A DNA stretch of 64,000 nt. It comes from Rapana venosa (Eukaryota; Mollusca; Gastropoda; Neogastropoda; Muricidae). Where the stretch lies: contig CM054157.1 of NCBI GenBank assembly GCA_028751875.1, forward strand, positions 50,647,592 to 50,711,591. The letters run 5' to 3'. Below, one piece after another: positions 46,140 through 58,185 of the stretch (its first letter is position 1; every line of letters starts with the position of its first letter). The notes below the pieces were generated by a model that saw only the letters and a list, made by a program, of their open reading frames with translations, was not told the origin of the DNA and did no database searches. Made by a program: the position numbers and the translations under genes.

Positions 46140-46851
46140 CCACAAGACTGCCCCACCCCAGAAATTTTCTGGGGCTAAATGTGCACCCTATACGCCTACA
46201 ACCCGGAAAATTTCCGGGGTGTCGAACCGAAGTAAACAAGCCAGCTTCCTTGACTACAGTTAAAGGGAAACAACTCCAAAATTAGTGGAGATCACTCTCC
46301 TGTTGCTTGGCAACATCCAGCTGCAAAAACCATGGTGAAAACAATCGTTTTTTAGCTCATATTTTGTGTGTTTATGCATGACTGCTTTGGCAGTTCTTGT
46401 TCAAAATGGCTGACCACTTCTCGTTGAAGGCATCAATAACTTTACACAGCTGAAAAAGGGGCAAATAAAACTTTAGATTTACCTGACAGTGATGAAAAAC
46501 GATCGTGTACGATTCAGGAGATCGTGCATTTTAAAAAAATGAATGAGATTTGGCTTGGACTTATGTTTGACGTTACTGAGATGGGGGTACTCAGAATGAC
46601 AGTGGTGATGAAGAAAGTGTATTTTTTTGGTCGATTTTTTACATTTTAAATATATTTTCGCAGTGAAATCACTGAAATATCAATTTGAGCTTGCCTCGAA
46701 GTAATCTACCATATATATACTGTCATTGGGTAGACTATCAGGATTATTCAGGTAGTAATTTCTGAGTAAGAGGGATATGACCATAGCAAGTGGTACATAA
46801 GAATTTTATTCCCCGGCATATAGGGTGCACTTGCACTGGGCAATTAAGAGG
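46140..46851. mobile_element. piggyBac/Looper-like MITE
   Basis: Flanked by TTAA at 46136-46139 and 46852-46855. The ends are inverted: CCACAAGACTGCCC at the left and GGGCAATTAAGAGG at the right. A better inner inverted repeat follows: GTGCACCCTATACGCC at left, GGCATATAGGGTGCAC at right. The 712-bp interior encodes no intact transposase. The CCnnnnnnCTGCC-type end resembles Looper-type piggyBac elements. Confidence 0.8.
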
Positions 46852-47084
46852 TTAAGATTTGTCTATGGTAGGACCTTGCTAATCAGCTATGACTATTGCT
46901 TACACCAAGCTGAAAACAAACAGTGATGACTATAGAGGCCACATCACCACACTGAATGCCACAGAAAGTAAACATACCTAGATTCAACTGGTTAGACTGA
47001 ACAGGCTGCTCCATAGTTGTTCATAAATGGCTTACTTAATGCAAATTGATTACAGTGAGAATGAACCAAAAGTGGAATTCTTAT

Positions 47085-47240
47085 GTACAGAAACCTGGGC
47101 TACCTGTATTGCAGATGATCTTAGAGAAAGGGGCATAAATAAGGAGGAAGCTCAAAACAGAGAGAGATGGAGAAGGCTCATCAATGTCAAACCTGGGAGA
47201 AACATGACAAAAAAGGAAGAAGAAGAACACAAATACCTGG
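47085..47240 (+). mobile_element. LINE 3' fragment
   Basis: It encodes ETWATCIADDLRERGINKEE then AQNRERWRRLI, the C-terminal signature of a LINE family, followed by a (GAA)n tail (AAGGAAGAAGAAGAA). Inverted relative at 40695-40860. Confidence 0.75.
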
Positions 47241-47779
47241 CTTTTAGGAGAAGTAAGAATACTATTATGAATGCTTTTATCATGTCCTCTTGTTTGAGTG
47301 CCTGCCGTAGGGTCCAAGTATTTTGACTTTAGGGTGTTTATGTACTGTACCCAAGGTTGAAAGAAAAAGCATTTTTCAGTTTAAGTATTACTTTGCTCAG
47401 TAAAGATTGTTTATAATTATTCTATCAAGATTTATTGTTTTTATTATTATTATTATCTTTTTTTTTCTTCGGTCTTTATTTTAATACTTGTTCACTCTTA
47501 GTGATATCAATTATTCATTTTTGAAGGTTACATTGTTTTGGAAATGCTTGAACGTCTAGTCATTGATTTTTATAATGGCTGAAAAAATGTATGCGGTTTT
47601 TAACAAAAATGTGTGTACTTTGTGGTTACCTTTTGCACAAACTATAAAGGTGTCCACTTGTTGCCCCATTCAATTGCAGCAATAATGAAAGCACAGCTAT
47701 ATTTGTGCTTTGAAAACCAAAAATATATAATTATTCATATTTGGATTTTGCTAGCATTGATCATTTTTGAAAACTCTGC

Positions 47780-47820
<41 letters not shown>

Positions 47821-48200
47821 ATAGACCACCTATACTGCATTTTTGTATATGATCATTCTCTCATTAAAAAGGACAAAAGCAGATCAACAGTCAAATGATA
47901 CCTTATGACAGACATGTAAAACCTTGATTTTCACATGAATTTACAGCAAAACATCTATATTGCACTCTGATGAAGTGGATAATTCAGATGACTGGGATTG
48001 CCTAAGACCTGCTGTCTGCTGGCCTGAGAGGGGTTTTTCGTTTTTGTTTTTTAAATTAACATGACAGAAAAGGGAAGATTTCTAGCACACAGTCCTCCAA
48101 GATGTGGCGATGCCGTGTATACTAAGCTGCAGTACTATCTATAGGGACACTGTAGATGAACCGTTTTGTTACCCCTCCCTCTCATCTCCCTAAAATGCTT
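47241..48200. other. Non-coding stretch
   Basis: AT-rich with a TG/GA microsatellite at about 47780-47817. No exon supported. Confidence 0.45.
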
Positions 48201-48202
48201 AA

Positions 48203-51200
48203 CTCATTGAGGTTGTGCCAAAGCTTAAGCTTCGGCACTCCTCTCCTTCACTGTCACAATTACGAATTTTTAAAAATATACTAAGTAATGTTAAACTCAA
48301 TGTAAAGTACCCTGGACTGTAGGGCAATCATTTTTATAAACACAGTTGCTTTCCTTGACCTTTAGCTTGCCTAGTTTGTGTCTGTTGGCTAATTTTGTTT
48401 GACATGTCAACAAGTGATATCTTTGGGACTTCAGGCTCTCCAGTGTTATGATTCTTTAAAAAAAAAGCTCTGTTTTACAAAAAGTGACATCAGATGGATT
48501 CAGCCAACTTCAGGGAACTTTACTTTGGTGAAAAATCATCACATTGTTTGAAGGAGACTAGTTGATGGAACAGTTCAAGCCATGTAAGATACGTAGCCCT
48601 ACTTTTCAAAACTTTTTATTTTTCAGCATTCAGTGACATATTTTGAAAATTTATAAAAAATAAAGTCAGTCATCTATTGAGAAACTGTTAAACAATCTCA
48701 AAAGTAGACAAGAACATCAAGAACTCGGTAATAGGATACTACCCAGTAAACAGCCGGCTTATGGCCATCCGCCTCAGGGCAGCCCCATTCAACATCACAG
48801 TGATTCAAGCCTACGCACCAACAACGGATCACGATGATGAAGTCATAGAGGAATTCTACAACCAACTACAGGGCATCATCGATAAGATGAACAAGAAAGA
48901 CATCTTGATCATCCAGGGAGACTGGAACGCCAAGGTGGGCGGAGACACACTGAAAGACTGGAGCAATTTCTGCGGTCCCTCCTGTAATGCGATCACCAAT
49001 GAGCGAGGACTCCGACTACTGGAATTTGCCAGCTACAACGACACGGTGCTCGCCAATACTCTTGGAGAACACAAGGCATCCTGGACATCGCTGGACATGG
49101 CATGCACCCAATGGGATCCATCACAACCAGATTGAATACATCCTGGTGCAGAACCGGTTTCGATCTGGCATCAACAGAGCCAAGACGAGGACATTCCCAG
49201 GTGCAGACATGGGCAGCGATCATGACCTCGTGCTCCTGAACTTTAGAGTCCGATTGAAGAAGATCAATAAGACAAAGAACACCAGACTCAAGTTCAACCT
49301 GGACAGACTGAAGGACCCCACCATCGCCGAGTCCTTCCAAGCAACAATAGGAGGGAAATTCGCACCACTGCTGGCACTTGAAGAAGATGCCGAAACGATG
49401 ACCACCAGTTTTAACACAGTGATGACTGAGACAGCAAGCATACTCCTTGGCAAACATCGCCGAAAAACACAACCATGGGTCACAGATGAAATCTTGAATA
49501 TGTGTGACAAAAGGCGAGACCTGAAGAAGAGCAAGAACACTACAGGAGCAGTTGAGTACAGAAAAGTAAACAAGAAGATCAGGAGAGTCATGAGGAAGAC
49601 CAAGGAGGAATGGATAGAGAAACAATGTACAGAAATCGAAGAGAGCCTGACAAAGAATAATAGCAGAAGAGCATACCAGATTGTGAAAGAGCTCACCAAA
49701 CAGAAACAGGCAAGAGTCAGTAACATCCAGGACAAAGAAGGGAATTGCCTAACAGAAAAGAAGGAAATCGTTGGCAGATGGACGGAATACTGTTCCGAAC
49801 TCTACAATCATCAGACGCTAGGCGACCCCAGCGTACTTGCAAGCCAAGCCTCATTGAATAAAGACAACTTCCCAATTCTACGCGAGGAAGTAGAAGTAGC
49901 AATTAGATCGCTGAAGAAAGGAAAATCAGCAGGAATCGACAACACCCCAGCAGAGCTGATCCAACACGGGGGAGAAGCAGTGACAGACATCCTTACAAGT
50001 ATCTGCAACAAGATCTGGCAGACCGGAGAGTGGCCTACACCATGGACCCAATCACTCATCATCACTCTCCCCAAGAAAGGAAATCTCCAGCAGTGCCAAA
50101 ACTACATGACAATCAGCCTCATAAGTCATGCCAGTAAAGTCATGCTGAAAGTGATCCTGAACAGGCTGAAACCACAGGCAGAAGAGATCATCGCCGAAGA
50201 GCAGGCCGGTTTCCGCCCAAATAGAAGCACCACAGAACAGATATTCAACCTGAGGGTTCTGTGTGAGAAATACAGCCAGCATCAACAAGACATCTTCTAC
50301 GTCTTCATTGATTTTAAGAAGGCCTTCGATAGAGTATGGCATGACGCTCTGTGGGCCACCATGAACAAATTCAACATGGGCCAGAAGCTGATCCACACCA
50401 TCAAGGAACTCTACTCAAAGGCCACCAGTGCAGTACTCGTACAGGGCACGGTAGGGAAAATGGTTCTGTACCTCAGTTGGGGTCCGACAGGGATGTCTGC
50501 TGTCACCGACACTATTTAACATTTTCCTCGAACGCATCATGACTGATGCCTTGGAAGACCACACAGGCACAGTCAGCATTGGAGGGCAAACAATCACCAA
50601 CCTCAGGTTTGCCGATGACATTGACGGTCTGGCAGGAAATGAAGAGGAACTGGCCAACCTAGTGAAGCAACTGGACGAAATATCCTCACGATACGGCATG
50701 GAAATCAGCGCCGAGAAAACCAAGCTCATGTCAAACAGTGCCCAGCCAATCACCACCAAGATCACTCTCAGCGGAAAAGAACTGGAGACAGTTGACCATT
50801 TCAAGTACCTTGGAGCCATCATAAGTGAGGAGGGATCGAAGACCGAAATCCTAGCAAGAGCGGCACAAACAGCAGCAGCAATGGCAAGACTGAAGACCAT
50901 ATGGAAAGACAGAAACATCCCTCTCGGAACCAAGGTAAAGTTACTAAACGTGTTAGTCACCTCAATCACGCTTTACGCATGTGAGGCATGGCCACTGAAC
51001 GCAGACCTACAAAGGAGGATCCAAGCAGTAGAAATGAGATGCCTCAGAAGGCTCCTTGGCATCTCATACAAGGACCATGTCACCAACAATGAAGTCCGCA
51101 GAATGATCACTCAACAGGTGCGGGACTATGAAGACTTACTGACCACGGCGAAAAAGAGGAAACTCAGATGGTATGGGCACGTAACACGCTCAGGACTTGC

Positions 51201-51536
51201 AAAGACCATCCTGCAAGGAACAGTCCAGGGGAAGAGAAGACGGGGCAGACAGAGGAGAAAGTGGACCGACGACATCCGTGATTGGACAGGGGAGGACTTC
51301 AGTGTCACCCAGGCACTCGCCCACGACCGCGCTAAGTGGAGCCAGCTGGTCCACCGTTCGTCCACCATGCAGCGCCCCTACAACCCTGGCGGGTTACGGG
51401 ACCAGTGAACAGTGATAATGTGTATGTCATTATTATGTTGTGTGAGTCTGCTGACTTTTTAAAATATAGCCAAAATCACGCGTCACCACAAAATGGCAGC
51501 ATCCATTTCACTGCGACTCCATTGAGTTAACAGCTG
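48203..51536 (+). mobile_element. TTAA-flanked MITE (family R), copy 2, split by a LINE
   Basis: TTAA at 48199-48202 precedes CTCATTGAGGTTG, and GCGACTCCATTGAG precedes TTAA at 51537-51540. The left part (48203-48711) and right part (about 51411-51536) together make about 635 bp and align with the minus-strand copy at 34795-35689. The LINE between them is therefore a later arrival. Confidence 0.85.
48712..51410 (+). mobile_element. 5'-truncated, frameshifted RTE-like LINE
   Basis: It starts inside the endonuclease domain (RAAPFNITVIQAYAPT, then IQGDWNAKVG), continues with SDHDLV, and then the reverse transcriptase: GKSAGIDNTPAELIQHGG, EEQAGFRPNRST, IDFKKAFDRVWH and FADDI. The C-terminal region has the WYGHVTRSGLAKTILQG and WTDDIRDWTG patterns. 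Two single-base frameshifts are visible, one near 49080-49095 and one in an A run at 50455-50460. There is no full-length coding capacity. Similarity to RTE/BovB-style elements is by motif reading; clade assignment needs a tree. Confidence 0.9.
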
Positions 51537-51540
51537 ATTT

Positions 51541-52174
51541 CAGCAACTGACGGATAGTTTCCTTACTATATACAAGCCCAGCCTCCTGAAAAAAAGGAAG
51601 AATAAGAGATTAAACTCTGTGGCAGCCAAGTTTCTGACTGAAGAACTCTCTTCAGCGCCAAGTATTTTTCCGTGCTGTTACTGATTTCTTGGCATCCAGT
51701 CCAGAATCATCATAAAAGGGCTGGGGTTTTTCACTGAAAACTGGGTCAGAGGTGAAGGACAATAAGTCTGCTATCACGCGTGCAAGTCAACTGAGGTGTG
51801 AAACCTTGTTACTGTATGAAAAAACTGTTCTTTATTACATACCCTGCACTGTTGATCAAAGTCACCTATGGTGGTGAATGGTAGTGTCAACTAAAGTCGC
51901 CTATTTGTTTTGGGTTTTTTTTTATTCGAGAATATGGCGGCGGCATAACATTTTAAAAAAATTTTAATAACCCATGGAGAGTACAGTCAACCATTGTGAC
52001 TTGATGAGCAATATTTTTTCTAGTATGCAAGATTACAGTACAATTTTCAGCACCAAGAGTATTCCGAATCTCAACTGCAAAACACAACTCTCTCTTTAAG
52101 AAAAAAAAAAAGCACTCCATGAAAATGTTCATTCACAAATGTTTTGATTTTCTTCATAACTTTCAGACCCCAAA
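51541..52174. other. Non-coding stretch
   Basis: AT-rich, with no supported exon. GAGAATATGGCGGCGGCA near 51930 is a YY1-like sequence without a coding follow-up. Confidence 0.4.
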
Positions 52175-52644
52175 TGTGACACTCCACCATATATATATAT
52201 GTATATATATATGTTAGTCTGTCGTTTTCGACGATGACCTCCAAAACATAATGAGTCCCACTGCACCAGAGGTCAGTGTTTAGTTACTGACATGTTATTC
52301 ATCTGCACTGAAAAGGCTGTCCAATACAATAAACATATTGAAAATCAGACAATTCTTTGAAAAGTCATTACAAATTGAAATGATCGACTGTGGGAAGTGA
52401 CAAAATGAGAAATTGACAAGCTTACCATTGTAGTAGGTGGTCAGAATGAGGGCTCAGGTAATTTTAAATGTTTTTAAGCAAAAGGAAACAAACTTACACC
52501 TTGATTTTTCAGTACAAGGTAGACTAATGGCTATAAATTTATAATCAGTCAAAATCGAAATCCTGACCCCCACCTGCCTAAAATGGCTCCTAGCAGAAAA
52601 GTGGGTCAGGTGCAAAGCGACTCATTTCATGGCTGAGCATCACA
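52175..52644. mobile_element. MITE copy 2 (same family as 7657-8070)
   Basis: The left end TGTGACACTCCACCATAT is followed by an AT microsatellite and a short GTCGTTTTCGACGATGAC palindrome. The family sequence then resumes (ACATAATGAGTCCCACTGCA) and continues to TTTCATGGCTGAGCATCACA. The left terminal repeat thus appears split by about 60 extra bases relative to copy 1. Confidence 0.75.
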
Positions 52645-53945
52645 AATACAGAAAAAGAAAAGGGCAAAGTCAAACAACATGTTTGTTCTGTGTCGAAACA
52701 GGTGTTTATTTCATTGTTAGAACCTGCAAATGACATGTGACACACAAGTCTTTCAGAATCACACACATCAGGTCACATCACAAATCAATACTAATCCTTC
52801 TCATGCAAGGACGAATCATGGACATGGCAGTTATTTATCGTGTACAATTGGAACAGAAATACATTTCACACATGTCATGGACATAAAAGTAATATCAAAC
52901 GCAAATTTCAGGATCAAGACAGATCATTCTTCTTATCACAAACATCAAACACATACTACACACACGCTACAGATACCATGAACGTTACAGAACCAAGAAA
53001 AGAAAGTTTGAACATCAAGCTCACACCCATTTCACTCCAATTCTATTCCCCTGCCTTCATCTGATATTTTTCCAGGAAACTACAAAAATATGGCTGTTCA
53101 ATAAACATTTTTGTTATAAAATGAAACGTTCATCAAAACAGGTTGCCAAATAAACTGTGAGGGAAGGCCATATGTAAAACAAAACAAAACAAAAAGATAC
53201 TGTATCAAACACAATCCCACATCCAGAAGTTGATTCCTTCACTTTACAGCCTAGCCAACCACACAAGGCCAATGCCTGGGTTGATGCATGTTTTTAAACC
53301 CTCCTCCCCCCCCCCCCCCCCAAACCCCATACTGATGACAAAATGGAAAGACAATGCCCAAGATCTCTACTAACCAACCAATACTAGGAAAAGTGGAAGA
53401 GGACAGTGAGCAGATTTCATATTTTCACAAATCATTCTCAAGTATGCTTCCACTGTCAACCATATAACTGAATAACCACACCCAAGATTTAATGTTGATT
53501 GTTTTTAACACCAAACGAAAAACCCTTTACCGCTTGCACACAGGGGTATGGCACCTTCTCTCTGACTTCAAAAATGTATGCCACAATTGTCATTCAGGCC
53601 AGGACAAGAAAAACTTGTGAACATTCTCACTGACGACGTGTGTTTCGCTAAAATTATGCAGTGTCTATCTAACTGATCAACTACTATCACACCACGTGTA
53701 AAACTAAGACAGTGAGCTAGCTAACTTTGATGCTATCTGAGGTGAAAGCTACAGACCATCAAGACATTTTTTAATGCATTAAAAAGTGATGAACAGCACA
53801 CATACATAGTTTCTTTGACTCTTTTTTAAAACTTACGTCACAAGCTGAAAGAGCACACAGTCCATGCACACACACACACTATATCAAGCAAAATCCTGAA
53901 TCCAACACAGACTCCTTCCCTACTCTACAACATATCATATCACAC
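52645..53945. other. Non-coding stretch
   Basis: No exon supported. A C homopolymer of about 14 lies at 53308-53321. Short frames around 52730-53060 lack homology. Confidence 0.4.
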
Positions 53946-53949
53946 AAAA

Positions 53950-54000
53950 CAAGTGCTTTGATTTGTCTCTGCAAGATATAGCGCTATATAAATTCCATGT
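53950..54000 (+). mobile_element. Orphan SINE tail interrupted by SINE C
   Basis: GTGCTTTGATTTG, then GCGCTATATAAATTCCATGT and ATTATTAT. The (ATT)n end is split by the following SINE, whose far side resumes TATTATTATT. Confidence 0.7.
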
Positions 54001-54300
54001 ATTATTATACGGGATAGCTCAGTGGTCGGAGCACTCGCTTTCCCCCAGCCAAGTTAAGCAGCGTCGAGCGTGGTTACCAGTTGGATGGGTGACCGTTTGC
54101 GCGCCTTGGCTTCAGTACAGTTCCCCCAGTTCACCCAGCTGTAAATGGGTACCTGCCCTCTTTAGGGTCAGGGAAGGTAAAGCAGCGAGGGAGAGGAGAT
54201 GGGTGCCGCCCTCAATATGCTGGCCCTAGAGAAGCGAGGTCTCTGACGCCTCGCTCCCCTACGACCTTATAGGTTATGGGACTCCTTTACCTTTTACCTT
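54001..54300 (+). mobile_element. tRNA/5S-like chimeric SINE (family C), best copy
   Basis: The head GGGATAGCTCAGTGGTCGGA carries a textbook tRNA A box (TAGCTCAGTGG). Instead of a tRNA B box, AAGTTAAGCAGCGTCGAGC and then CAGTTGGATGGGTGACCG follow. These match the order and spacing of the 5S rRNA internal control region (box A, intermediate element, box C). The body ends with TTATGGGACTCCTTTACC and TTTACC repeats. (ATT)n on both sides looks like a target-site duplication. A second copy is at 1885-2178. Confidence 0.88.
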
Positions 54301-54376
54301 TACCTATTATTATTAAAACACCAACAGCTGAACAGCTCTTGAACTCAGTGCCTATATTTGTCATTTACATTGTCCT

Positions 54377-54476
54377 CCGAAATTGAATATGACTTCTTTC
54401 ACTAAATTGAATATGACTTCTTTCACTAAACTGAATATGACTTCTTTCACTAAACTGAATATGACTTCTTTCACTT
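54377..54476. repeat. 24-bp minisatellite, four units
   Basis: TGAATATGACTTCTTTCACT plus AAAT/AAAC recurs four times in tandem, nearly identical. The translated NMTSFTKL repeat is an artefact. Confidence 0.92.
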
Positions 54477-54835
54477 TTATTTCTTCTGTTCTGCAACACT
54501 ATCTTTCATTCCTTTCTCGAGTCACAAACAATCTCGTTTGGTACAGAAAACAAAGAAAACTCCACACTATCAGAATCACTGCACACACACTTACACTGTA
54601 ATTATACTGGTAGCATAACGATAAGTTTACATAAACCATACCCATACTTCTTCACTCATTGCACCACTACCAGAGTATTATCAAGTTACAGGGCAACATG
54701 ACATAAAACATCACTATGTTAAGAGATATACCAGGACAACATTACATACACCTTATATGTTAAAGACATACCACGCTTTTTTAATGTTTTTTCTAAAACA
54801 CAGTATCATTCAGTTTGCAACTGTATTTTTCTGTG

Positions 54836-54839
<4 letters not shown>

Positions 54840-54920
<81 letters not shown>
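54840..54920. repeat. (TC)n(CA)n microsatellite
   Basis: About 60 bases of TC followed by about 20 of CA. Confidence 0.95.
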
Positions 54921-55140
54921 AGAGGGACAGATCACAGCACAAACCCACCAACTTTTTCTGTCACTTTACTTCACTAATGCCATGACTGCATTCACACCTA
55001 CTTTCCTTTCCTTTATTTCCCTGTTTCTTTGTTGGTTTTGTTTTTGGGGTTGTTGTTTTTTTTTGGTATGCTTTTTTCTACTATCCTTTTTTGTTTCTTT
55101 GTTGTTGGGTTTGGGGGCTTTTCCCTTCTACTTCAGTGTT

Positions 55141-55335
55141 TATTTATTTTATTTTATTTATTTTTTTATATCGAGGATAGTGGAATAAGCACTCATGTGC
55201 TTTTTTACATCCAGTCCCTGTGTGTATGCGGTTTAGTAAATTCTGTCATCTGTTCCCACCGGCACACAATGGCCTACTCTTACGAAAAGCGGAACAGGAT
55301 TTAATGTGTGCGCAAGATGTTCTGCCTGTGTGTTT
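55141..55335 (-). mobile_element. SINE family B, 5'-truncated
   Basis: (ATTTT)n-like tail at the low-coordinate end, then GGAATAAGCACTCATGTGCT, CTACTCTTACGAAAAGCGGA and GCGCAAGATGTTCTGC, as in the other minus-strand copies. It abuts a G-run at 55338-55351. Confidence 0.8.
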
Positions 55336-55689
55336 TGGGGGGGGGGGGGGGGTGGGTTTTTTGCTTTTTCCTCTCCAGTTTCAGAATTGAGCCTTTCCCA
55401 ATCTACCCTGCCACAGCCTGTTAATCAGAAAACCCCTGCGTTTATCATTCACGCCAGCCACAGTCTGCCACACCACATTCATTACAATACAAATCAGGTA
55501 TGTGAGAATTTCTGTTAATTAAACACCTAGATCCGTCTTGTTACAAATTCCTTGTGAAGAGACCTGCCGGCCCATCTGAGGCATTACGAGGATAGAAAGT
55601 CTTATCACGCTAGGTATCTTTCAAAAGCCTGATTTTCCTCTTACACAAGTTGAGCATTTTTCAAATCTAGGAAGCAGATTGATCCCTCT

Positions 55690-55910
55690 GTGCTGATGTA
55701 TTGGCAGTGTGTGCATGTGTGTGTGTAGGTGTTTGGGTGTGTGTGCATATGTGTAGGAGGGGTGTGAGTGTAGGTGTAGAGGGGTGTGAGTGTGTGCATG
55801 TGTATAGGAGTGTGTGTGTAGGTGTAGGGAGTGTGTGTGTGTAGGGGGGATGAGTGTGTGTCTATGAGTGTGACTATGTGTGTGCATGCATGTGTGTGTT
55901 GGAAGAGGGA
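55690..55910. repeat. Interrupted (TG)n tract
   Basis: TG repeats with TAGG/AGGGG interruptions over about 220 bases. Confidence 0.85.
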
Positions 55911-57650
55911 GGAGGGCACATCTTAGTCACTGTACATGGACAGTAAGATTGCAAGCTGTGCTTCAGACCTAAGTACATAGTGTGTACATCACATCAGAAT
56001 CACACATCTTCTGCACACTTTCCACAGGCTTTGTCTTCTGTCACAAAGCCTGCAGGTCTTCTTCTACACCAACACAGCCAGCCTACTCTTCTCATCTTCT
56101 ACAGTGCTAACACAGCGCCTAGTCTTCTTCTACAGTGCCAACACAGAGCCTTCAGGCTTGGTCTTGAACTGCTGCCATACAAACACAGCCTACACACAGA
56201 CACAGTACACTGTCATAGCTTCTAACTGTCGTGTCACTGTCGCTATGTCTGGGCAATCGTGTCCACCGTCATTGAGTACACTCTAGTATAGTATGATATT
56301 GCAGTATGGGGTGAGCACTACAAGTGAGGTATACTACTACTATCATCATGATGATGGATATGGAATAGCCACTGTAGACCATGCAGACGTAGGATATGCA
56401 TAATGTTCAAACATGATATTTGCCTTATACCGCAATATTGAGAAAATAGAATGAACATATTGATATTGTAATCAGTATATCAAGAAGTGAGACAATGCTG
56501 AAGATAATCACACAAAGAGACAGAATGGGTGGTTCTGTGGTCATAAGATTCAGCCATAAGAAAAGAGAACATGGTCTATGGCATTCTTTGTACTGCAGAT
56601 ACAGACAGAATGGGTGAAACTTTAAAGGAAAGACAAAACACGATTACTTAAATCACACCAGTAGTCTCTCTTTTAAAAAAAAAGGAAATAAAAGAAAAGA
56701 AGAAGATAAGTGAAGTGCTCAGAATGTGTTAGTTTCTTTTTTGTTAAAAAAAATCCAAACCAAACTAAATTCATTGCACAAATGTTTACCTCTTGTTTTT
56801 TCTTCATTATTCTGTCTGCTTATTTTTGTTAATTGTTAAACAATTTCCTTTTTCCACTGATAGATATACAAGATTGTATTCTTTCACTTGAACAACCCCC
56901 CCCCCCCCCCCCCCCCCCCAAACAAAAAACCACCACCAGAAAACCATCACTACCATGTGTTCCAGCAAGAACTAGTCATGATGAACCAGTTACACCCCCA
57001 CTTGAAGCTATAATCCACTTAACTGAACTTTAAAAAAATCTTTATAGCGAAAATATACAATTTATGAGTAGTTGCTTAAACAATTAAGCATCTTCCTTAA
57101 CATAATTTTTTTTTTTTAAACACCTTTCAAGGCATAGATTTACGAAAGACGAGACATTCCCACAGGTGTAATGGGACATAATGGTCATAATACACAACAG
57201 TGATAAATAACAAAACGTTCACAAAACACACAGCATGTCATTTTTAGGGACAGTAGTGGAGAGGAAAGGGGGAAGAACCAAAGACCTTGAACCAGTCGAC
57301 AATCACCACGCTGAAAAACACCAAAGAAAGAGAAGGCAGCAATTCTGTCACTACTCCTTCCATCATGTTGATAAGAACAACCGACAAGCATCACTTCATA
57401 AGAACGACGTATGGCATCGGCTCTGTACATCGATCAAGGACAATGATAAATATCACACATATCACGTACAGATGTCGGCTACTGTGCGATCATCTTCACT
57501 CACTAGGTAAGGAGAGATAAAGAAGGAGGTAATATGTACACAGAAAGGTTTTTGCCAACAGGTGCACACAAGAAACTGGGTGGAATGATAGGTACACCCT
57601 AATGCTGGCCTGGTCTTTAGTTTAATTAGTCGTGATCCAACAAAGTAGTG
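55911..57650. other. Non-coding stretch
   Basis: No exon supported. A short imperfect repeat of TTCTTCTACA(C/G)...AACACAG-type sequence at 56048-56200 looks like an eroded tandem. A C homopolymer of about 22 lies at 56897-56919. Confidence 0.45.
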
Positions 57651-57659
57651 GATATGCAT

Positions 57660-57960
57660 GCAAGCATGCGTGCGTGCATGCACACACACACACACACAAA
57701 GTGCAATGGTAACAAGTGCAAAGGTCCTGTAGATGATGCATTATCAAGTTAGACATTTTGCTCTGTCTTAAAGACGGTTGTCTCAGCCTTGCTGTCAAGT
57801 CATATTCTCTCTCTCTCACTCTCTCTCTGTCTCTCTCTCACACACACTCTCTCTCTCACACACACACACACTCTCTCTCTCTCACACACACACACTCTCT
57901 CTCTCTCACACACACACACTCTCTCTCTCTCACACACACAACACTCACTCTCTCTCTCTC
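57660..57960. repeat. CA and (TC)n(CA)n microsatellites
   Basis: CA/GCATG at 57660-57698. Alternating CTCTCT and CACACA blocks with a period of about 24 at 57808-57960. Confidence 0.9.
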
Positions 57961-58061
57961 ATGCCCATACTCACACATTGCTGCATACACAGTCCCATAC
58001 TATCATGGAGACAATTCTTTCAATGAATCTTTTTCAAATCATTCTACAGCTTCTCTGCTCA

Positions 58062-58185
58062 TGGTCTAGATCTCACACCTTTCGACTGCTATCCTTTCCA
58101 AACTTTCCATTCTCTCTCACACCTGTCGACTGCTATCCTTTCCAAGCTTTCCATTCTCTCTCACACCTGTAGACTGCTATCCTTT
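58062..58185. repeat. 44-bp minisatellite, left part
   Basis: Two and a half units of ACTGCTATCCTTTCCAAGCT followed by TTCCATTCTCTCTCACACCT plus GTAG. The array stops at GACTGCTATCCTTT where the LINE begins and resumes at 60888. Confidence 0.92.

Noticed and set aside
48987..51408. Host protein genes for the long frames of 510 and 289 residues
   Set aside because: They carry LINE reverse transcriptase and C-terminal motifs and are frameshifted parts of one element.
54001..54120. Functional tRNA or 5S rRNA gene
   Set aside because: Only the promoter-like parts are present, in a chimeric order, within a dispersed repeat with a second copy. The rest of both RNAs is missing.
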